Below, in pieces: positions 59,013-64,000 of a DNA stretch of 64,000 bases. Below the pieces are notes generated by a model that was not told the DNA's origin, did no database searches, and saw nothing but the letters and a program-made list of their open reading frames with translations. Position 1 is the first letter of the stretch. Each line of letters starts with the position of its first letter. The position numbers and the translations under genes are program-made. The stretch is from Solibaculum_A intestinale. GTDB lineage: Bacteria > Bacillota > Clostridia > Oscillospirales > Acutalibacteraceae. Where the stretch lies: NCBI RefSeq assembly GCF_040096205.1, contig NZ_JBBMFD010000010.1, positions 1-64,000 on the forward strand. The letters are read 5' to 3'.

Positions 59013-60755
59013 TTATTTGTAGCCCTTCTGCTCCTGATAGGAGGTGTGCAGCACTTCGTGAGCCACATGGCTGCCGGGCTTTCCGAGGAAGTCCTCATAC
59101 ACCTTCTGGATGGCGGGGTTGTCGTGAGACTTGCGCAGAGCAAGGCCTGCATCCTCGTCGTAGAGGGCCTTGGCGCGCAGGGTACGCAGGTCCACATTGT
59201 TGCGCACCACCGCCGGCTGAATGGGCTGGCCGCCGCCGTTGACGCAGCCGCCCGGGCAGCACATGACTTCGATAAACTGATAGTCCGCCTCGCCGCGCTT
59301 GATCTTCTCCAGCAGCTCGGCCGCGTTTTTCAGGCCCGACGCCGCCGCGACCTTGATGTTCAGGTCGCCCACCTGGTAGGCGGCTTCCTTGATGCCCGCC
59401 GTACCGCGCACTTCCTTGAACTCCACCGGAGCGCCGGGGTCGCCGGTGATCCACTCCGCCGCCGTGCGCAGGGCCGCTTCCATCACGCCGCCTGTGGCGC
59501 CGAAGATGACGCCCGCGCCCGTGGCTTCGCCCAGGGGGCTGTCAAACGTTTCATCGGGAAGGTTTGCAAAGTTGATCTTCGCCTTTTTGATCATCCGGGC
59601 GAGCTCCCGGGTGGTCAGAGCGATATCCACATCCGGTACGCCCGCCGCCGATTGGTCGGCGCGGCCCACCTCGAACTTTTTCGCCGTACAGGGCATGATG
59701 GAAACCACCACCATGTTCTTCGGGTCAATGCCTTCCCGCTTGGCGTACCAGGTCTTCGCAATCGCGCCGAACATCTGCTGGGGGCTCTTGCAGGAGGACA
59801 GGTGAGGAAGGAGCTCGGGATAGTAAAGCTCGCAGTAGTTGACCCAGCCGGGAGAGCAGGAGGTGATCATGGGCAGGGTGCCGTCCTCTTTGATGCGCTC
59901 CACCAGCTCGTTGGCCTCTTCCATAATGGTCAGGTCCGCGGCAAAGTCGGTGTCGAACACCTTATCAAACCCGAGACGGCGCAGGGCCGCAGCCATTTTG
60001 CCTTCCACATTGGTGCCGATGGGCATGCCGAAGGCTTCGCCCAGGGTGGCGCGGATGGAAGGAGCCGCCTGCACGACAACGGTCTTCTCCGGGTCGCTGA
60101 GGACTTCCCAGACCTCGTCGGTCTGGTCCTTTTCCGTCAAGGCGCCGGTGGGGCAGGCCACGATACATTGACCGCAGGAGACGCAGGAGGTGTTGGCCAG
60201 CGGCATCTCGAAGGCGCAGCCGATGTGAGAATCAAAGCCGCGGGCGTTGGTGCCGATGACGCCGATGCCCTGCTCGGCGCAGGCCGCCACGCACCGCCGG
60301 CACAGGACGCACTTGCTGTTATCCCGCACCAGGTGGGCACAGGATGCGTCGATGGCGGTTTCGGGATTGTCCCCGTCAAAGTAGGACTCGTCCTCCACTC
60401 CCAAATCGTAGCAAAGCTGCTGCAATTCGCAGTTCTGATTGCGCTCGCAGGACAGGCAGCGGCGCTTGTGGTTGGAAAGAATCAGCTCCAGCGTCAGCCG
60501 GCGGGACTTCTGAACCTTCGGGGTGTTGGTGAAAACCTCCATCCCTTCGTTGACCGGATACACGCAGGACGCCACCAGGGAGCGGGCTCCCTTGACCTCC
60601 ACCACGCAGATGCGGCAGGCGCCAATCTCGTTGATTTCCCGCAGATAGCAGAGCGTGGGGATGTCGATGCCGGCCTCGCGGGCCGCCTGCAGAATCGTAT
60701 AATTCTTCGGCACGCTCATGGGCATACCGTTGATTTTGATGTTTACCATATCCAT
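59013..60755 (-). CDS. hydA: [FeFe]-hydrogenase catalytic subunit, NADH-dependent group A
   Basis: It makes or oxidizes H2 at the H-cluster. The ~580 residues run: 2Fe-2S ferredoxin domain (CYLREINEIGACRICVVE), a His-ligated 4Fe-4S domain (HKRRCLSCERNQNCEL), two 4Fe-4S motifs (CVLCRRCVAACAE; CVSCGQCIVACPTGAL), then the H-cluster motifs TSCSPGWV, MPCTAKKFE and EVMCCPGGCVNGGGQP, and a small-subunit domain. With hydB and hydC it forms a trimeric, probably electron-bifurcating enzyme using NADH and ferredoxin. Start options are GTG 60767 and ATG 60755 or 60749. Confidence 0.96.
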   Translation of the reverse strand: MDMVNIKINGMPMSVPKNYTILQAAREAGIDIPTLCYLREINEIGACRICVVEVKGARSLVASCVYPVNEGMEVFTNTPKVQKSRRLTLELILSNHKRRCLSCERNQNCELQQLCYDLGVEDESYFDGDNPETAIDASCAHLVRDNSKCVLCRRCVAACAEQGIGVIGTNARGFDSHIGCAFEMPLANTSCVSCGQCIVACPTGALTEKDQTDEVWEVLSDPEKTVVVQAAPSIRATLGEAFGMPIGTNVEGKMAAALRRLGFDKVFDTDFAADLTIMEEANELVERIKEDGTLPMITSCSPGWVNYCELYYPELLPHLSSCKSPQQMFGAIAKTWYAKREGIDPKNMVVVSIMPCTAKKFEVGRADQSAAGVPDVDIALTTRELARMIKKAKINFANLPDETFDSPLGEATGAGVIFGATGGVMEAALRTAAEWITGDPGAPVEFKEVRGTAGIKEAAYQVGDLNIKVAAASGLKNAAELLEKIKRGEADYQFIEVMCCPGGCVNGGGQPIQPAVVRNNVDLRTLRAKALYDEDAGLALRKSHDNPAIQKVYEDFLGKPGSHVAHEVLHTSYQEQKGYK

Positions 60756-60776
60756 CTCGTCTGACACGCTCCTTTC

Positions 60777-62564
60777 TTATTTCTTCTCAATGGCGCCGAA
60801 GCGGCATTTCTCAATGCAGGCGCCGCACTTGATGCACTTCGCCGTGTCGATCACATGGGCGTTCTTCACCGTGCCGGAAATGGCGCCCACCGGGCAGACC
60901 CGGGCGCACAGGGTGCAGCCCTTGCACTTCTCCGGATCGATCACGTAAGAAAGGAGCTTTTTGCACACGCCGGCGGGACATTTCTTGTCCACCACGTGGG
61001 CCTCGTACTCCTCGCGGAAGTATTTGAGGGTGGAAAGCACCGGGTTGGGCGCCGTCTGGCCTAAGCCGCACAAAGAGTTCGACTTGATGTGGTAGCACAG
61101 CTCCTCCATCTTGTCCAGATCCTCCAGAGTGCCTTCGCCCCGGGTGATCTTGTCGAGCATCTCGTAAAGGCGCTTGGTGCCGATGCGGCAGGGGGTACAC
61201 TTCCCGCAGGACTCGTCCACCGTGAATTCCAGGAAGAACTTCGCAATGTCCACCATACAGGTGTCCTCGTCCATCACGATCAGGCCGCCCGAACCCATCA
61301 TGGAACCGATGGCGATCAGGTTGTCGTAGTCGATCGGTACGTCAAAATGCTCGGCCGGGATGCAGCCGCCGGAGGGGCCGCCGGTCTGTGCCGCTTTGAA
61401 CTTTTTGCCGCCCGGGATACCGCCGCCGATTTCCTCGACGATTTCCCGCAGCGTAGTACCCATGGGCACTTCCACCAGACCCGTGTTGTGAATCTTGCCG
61501 CCCAGGGCAAATACCTTCGTGCCCTTGGACTTTTCCGTGCCCATGGCTTTGAACCAGTCCGAGCCCTTTAGGATGATCTGGGGAATGTTCGCGTAGGTTT
61601 CCACGTTGTTGAGGATGGTGGGCTTTCCGAACAGGCCCTTCTGCGCCGGGAAAGGAGGCCGGGGCCGGGGCTCGCCGCGCTTGCCTTCGATGGAGGTCAT
61701 CAGCGCTGTTTCCTCGCCGCAGACGAACGCGCCCGCGCCTAAGCGGATGTCCAAATCGAAATCAAAGCCGGTGCCGAAGATATCGGTGCCCAAAAGGCCG
61801 TATTCCCTGGCCTGGTCAATGGCGATCTGCAGCCGCTTGACCGCGATAGGGTACTCGGCCCGGATGTAAATGTAGCCTTGGTTTGCGCCGATGGCGTAGC
61901 CGGCGATGGCCATGGCCTCGATGATGGCGTGGGGGTCGCCCTCCAGCAGGGAGCGGTCCATAAACGCGCCGGGGTCGCCCTCGTCGGCGTTGCAGCAGAC
62001 GTATTTCTGGTCGGCCTGGTTGGCCGCCGCCAGGCTCCACTTGACGCCGGTGGGAAAGCCGCCGCCGCCGCGGCCGCGAAGGCCGGAATCCTTAATGGTG
62101 TCGATGACTTCCTGGGGCGTCATCTCGGTCAGCGCCTTGCCGAGGGCCGCATAGCCGTCCATGGCGATGTACTCGTCGATGATCTCGGGATTAATCACGC
62201 CGCAGTTGCGCAGCGCGATGCGGTGCTGCTTTTTATAAAAGTCGGTTTCGTTCAAGGACTTGATGGTATCCTCGTCCACCGTCTCCTGATAGAGCAGGCG
62301 GGTAACGATGCGGCCCTTTAACAGGTGCTCGCTGACGATCTCCGGAATGTCCTCGGGTTTTACCATGGAATAAAAGGCGCCTTCCGGATAGATAACCATA
62401 ATCGGGCCCAACGCACACAGGCCGAAGCAGCCGGTGCGCACCACGTTTACTTCTTTCTCCAGGCCCGCCTTCTGGATTTCCTTCTTGAGGACCTGGATGA
62501 TGTATTCGCTGTTTGAGGAGGTACAGCCGGTACCGCCGCAAACCAATACGTTTGACCGATACAT
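60777..62564 (-). CDS. hydB: NADH-binding hydrogenase subunit (NuoF-like)
   Basis: The 595 residues include an N-terminal thioredoxin-like 2Fe-2S domain (CGGTGCTSSNS, VRTGCFGLCALGP), the FMN/NADH core (GLRGRGGGGFPTGVKW for NADH, CNADEGDPGAFMDR for FMN), the SLBB domain, the 4Fe-4S site ESCGKCTPCRIGT, and a C-terminal two-cluster ferredoxin domain (CKGCTLCARVCP, CIKCGACIEKC). That build is typical of HydB of bifurcating hydrogenases. It lies between the 2Fe-2S protein gene and hydA. Confidence 0.96.
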   Translation of the reverse strand: MYRSNVLVCGGTGCTSSNSEYIIQVLKKEIQKAGLEKEVNVVRTGCFGLCALGPIMVIYPEGAFYSMVKPEDIPEIVSEHLLKGRIVTRLLYQETVDEDTIKSLNETDFYKKQHRIALRNCGVINPEIIDEYIAMDGYAALGKALTEMTPQEVIDTIKDSGLRGRGGGGFPTGVKWSLAAANQADQKYVCCNADEGDPGAFMDRSLLEGDPHAIIEAMAIAGYAIGANQGYIYIRAEYPIAVKRLQIAIDQAREYGLLGTDIFGTGFDFDLDIRLGAGAFVCGEETALMTSIEGKRGEPRPRPPFPAQKGLFGKPTILNNVETYANIPQIILKGSDWFKAMGTEKSKGTKVFALGGKIHNTGLVEVPMGTTLREIVEEIGGGIPGGKKFKAAQTGGPSGGCIPAEHFDVPIDYDNLIAIGSMMGSGGLIVMDEDTCMVDIAKFFLEFTVDESCGKCTPCRIGTKRLYEMLDKITRGEGTLEDLDKMEELCYHIKSNSLCGLGQTAPNPVLSTLKYFREEYEAHVVDKKCPAGVCKKLLSYVIDPEKCKGCTLCARVCPVGAISGTVKNAHVIDTAKCIKCGACIEKCRFGAIEKK

Positions 62565-62579
62565 TGTATGCGTTCCTCC

Positions 62580-62948
62580 TTACTTCGTCGCCGCGCCGAT
62601 GGTGTACTCCGTCACCACATTGCCGTTGACAATGTGGTCGTTCACCACGCGGACCGCCTTTTCCGGCGTCATTTTCACATACGTGACCTTTTCCTTGCCG
62701 GGCGCGTACACTTCCACCACCGGCTCATATTGGCAGATGCCGATGCAGCCGGTTTGGGTGACCATCACGTCGGAAAGCTGCCGCTTGGCAACCTCCTCGA
62801 CGAAGGAACTGAGCACCGGCCTGGCGCCCGCGGCGATACCGCAGGTGGCCATACCCACCACAATGCGGGTGCTGGCCTCGCCCTCGCGCATTTCCACGTT
62901 GGCGCGGACCTTGTTCTTTATCGCCTGAAGCTCTGCTAAGCTTTTCAT
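62580..62948 (-). CDS. Thioredoxin-like 2Fe-2S ferredoxin protein of the hydrogenase operon
   Basis: The start at 62948 (MKSLAELQAIK) follows GGAGGTGTAATGAA. The 122 residues hold a thioredoxin-like 2Fe-2S domain with cysteines in GMATCGIAAGA and TQTGCIGICQYEP; the family normally has four such cysteines, and C and C-x3-C are visible. It likely carries electrons to the NADH-binding subunit. Such a gene between nuoE-like and nuoF-like genes is a common clostridial arrangement. Confidence 0.88.
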   Translation of the reverse strand: MKSLAELQAIKNKVRANVEMREGEASTRIVVGMATCGIAAGARPVLSSFVEEVAKRQLSDVMVTQTGCIGICQYEPVVEVYAPGKEKVTYVKMTPEKAVRVVNDHIVNGNVVTEYTIGAATK

Positions 62949-63012
62949 TTCATTACACCTCCGAGAGTATTGGATGAAGAGGGCCGGACCCTGTCCGGCC
63001 AGAAGGGCTCGT

Positions 63013-63582
63013 TTACGTGGATGCGCCGGACGGCGCACCGCCCGTAAGCTCCGCTTCGTTTTCCTCTAGAAATTCCCGCAGCCACTGCACCGTTTCCGGG
63101 GCGTTGAGCGGGACGCCGGGACCGAGGATCCGCCGCATTTCCCGCGTGTCCAGCGAAAAGGTAAGACCGTCCCTCGCCCGGTTGTAGACAAAATCAATGG
63201 CGGGGTTGAACGGAATCAGGGACAGCAGGGTCGCGTTTATGTCCCCCAGCGGGGGACGGTCAATGTGGGACAACTGGAACCATGCGGTTACCACCGTCCC
63301 CTTATGTAGAGTGGAATCAATGGAAAAGTCCCCTCCCGCCATTTGGGCCGCCATTTTGAAGAATGGGACGCCGAACCCCACCCGTCGGGTGGTGCGGGTG
63401 GTATAAAAGGGATTGACAACCTTTTGCACCTGTTCCTCGCTCATACCGCAGCCGTTGTCCGAAATGCGGATGGTGAGACGGTCCAGGTCCGTGTTTTCCA
63501 GAATGTCAATTCCTATGAGGGTAGCCCCTGCCTTAATGGAGTTTTGCACAATGTCCAAGACGTTGAGCGACAATTCGCGCAT
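63013..63582 (-). CDS. Histidine-kinase-like ATP-binding protein
   Basis: The 189 residues start with the Bergerat-fold N box (SLNVLDIVQNSIKAGAT), then ISDNGCGMSEEQV for the G1 box and FGVPFFKMAAQMAGGDF for the lid. There is no kinase dimerization/phosphorylation domain, so it is not a complete sensor kinase. It occurs regularly in hydABC operons of Clostridia; its role is unknown, with redox-linked regulation as one guess. It lies four bases downstream of hydC. Confidence 0.85.
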   Translation of the reverse strand: MRELSLNVLDIVQNSIKAGATLIGIDILENTDLDRLTIRISDNGCGMSEEQVQKVVNPFYTTRTTRRVGFGVPFFKMAAQMAGGDFSIDSTLHKGTVVTAWFQLSHIDRPPLGDINATLLSLIPFNPAIDFVYNRARDGLTFSLDTREMRRILGPGVPLNAPETVQWLREFLEENEAELTGGAPSGAST

Positions 63583-63586
63583 GGCC

Positions 63587-64000
63587 TTACTCCATGTATT
63601 TGGCTAAAATGGTATCCACGTCCTCCGGCTGAAGCTTGCCGTACACTTCGTCGTTGATGGTGATGACCGGCGCTAAGCCGCACGCGCCGATGCAGCGGCA
63701 GGCCTCCAGGGAAAACTTCCCGTCCGGGGTACAGTCGTCCGCGCCGATACCCAGCTTTTCCGACAGCCGGTCAAAAATTTTGCCCGACCCCTTTACGTAG
63801 CAGGCCGTGCCAAGACATACGGAGATCTTGTACTGGCCCTTGGGAGTGAGGGCAAACTGAGAGTAAAAGGTGGCTACGCCGAAGATTTCCTCCATGGGGA
63901 TGCCCATATCCTGCGAGATGATCTGCTGCACCTCAATGGGAAGATAACCGTAGATCTCCTGGGCTTCCTGCAGAACCGGCATGAGCGCGCCTTTTTCGTC
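63587..64000 (-). CDS. hydC: NuoE-like 2Fe-2S hydrogenase subunit (runs off right edge)
   Basis: 138 C-terminal residues are visible; the frame is open to the window edge (DEKGALMPVLQEAQEIYGYLP), so the N-terminus lies outside. The thioredoxin-like 2Fe-2S motif is complete: CLGTACYVKGS and LEACRCIGACGLAPVI give the four cysteine ligands. FGVATFYSQFAL is the NuoE signature. It heads the visible part of the hydC-ATPase-2Fe2S-hydB-hydA operon. Confidence 0.94.
   Translation of the reverse strand, partial: DEKGALMPVLQEAQEIYGYLPIEVQQIISQDMGIPMEEIFGVATFYSQFALTPKGQYKISVCLGTACYVKGSGKIFDRLSEKLGIGADDCTPDGKFSLEACRCIGACGLAPVITINDEVYGKLQPEDVDTILAKYME

Noticed and set aside
58992..60764. 590-codon open frame on the plus strand
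   Set aside because: It is exactly antisense to hydA, which has all catalytic motifs; long antisense frames are common in GC-rich genes.
1..64000. CRISPR array, tRNA or rRNA genes
   Set aside because: No regularly spaced 23-40 bp repeats with unique spacers, no cas genes, and no tRNA or rRNA sequence was noticed by eye on either strand; a covariance search would be needed to exclude a single tRNA.

Overview
The window looks like chromosomal DNA of a spore-forming, fermentative Firmicute of the class Clostridia, probably a gut member of the Oscillospirales/Ruminococcaceae. The reasons are an electron-bifurcating-type [FeFe]-hydrogenase operon, a SpoIIID remnant, Tn4451-type TnpX/TnpV/TnpW genes, strong GGAGG ribosome sites and a GC-rich backbone interrupted by AT-richer imports. 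This placement is inferred from gene content, not from a marker gene.

Region 1 (1-8400) is a mobilizable-element region. Leftward: a MobV relaxase (cut by the window edge) behind an oriT-like inverted repeat, a short RepA_N replication protein beside 22-bp repeats, and a cysteine-rich VLP-domain protein. Rightward: an Xre regulator, a Vsr-type endonuclease, a small Xre protein, a C5-cytosine methyltransferase with a partner restriction endonuclease, and then an AT-richer three-gene unit: a second C5 methyltransferase, a nucleotidyltransferase-fold protein and a DUF262 (DGQQR) protein. That unit is the best candidate for an undescribed defence module.

Region 2 (8400-19450) looks like a second, Tn4451-like mobilizable element read leftward. 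It carries TnpX recombinase, TnpW, a ParB-like protein, a MobP-type relaxase and MobC behind a hairpin-rich probable oriT, then an AT-rich cargo of a P-type cation ATPase and two RCK/TrkA proteins, then TnpV and a small element protein. A different large serine recombinase follows at 19452-20993 in GC-rich DNA.

Region 3 (21169-40785) is a surface-polysaccharide locus read rightward from a near-consensus promoter. It holds a DegT aminotransferase, at least five glycosyltransferases, an HpcH/HpaI aldolase plus a 2-hydroxyacid dehydrogenase, two acyltransferases, a Wzy-like polymerase, a flippase and the three UDP-L-FucNAc genes (fnlABC/capEFG). A separate promoter serves a NeuD-type acetyltransferase and a second flippase.

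Region 4 (40799-45493) holds housekeeping genes: a rhomboid-like membrane protein, cysK, a P-loop kinase, proS and a truncated spoIIID. Region 5 (45494-54877) is a leftward CDP-sugar operon: rfbF-rfbG-rfbH make CDP-4-keto-3,6-dideoxyglucose, a YerE-like TPP enzyme and an SDR reductase could turn it into a branched (yersiniose-like) sugar, and GtrA, a GtrB-like GT2 and a GT-C transferase could attach it outside the membrane.

Region 6 (55039-64000) contains a phosphopantetheinyl transferase, an ABC-F protein, a small Xre regulator, a degenerate stretch with a frameshifted copy of the hydA 3' end and two inverted hairpin repeats, and the hydABC operon with an embedded ATP-binding protein and a 2Fe-2S protein; hydC runs off the right edge. 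No rRNA, tRNA or CRISPR array was seen.
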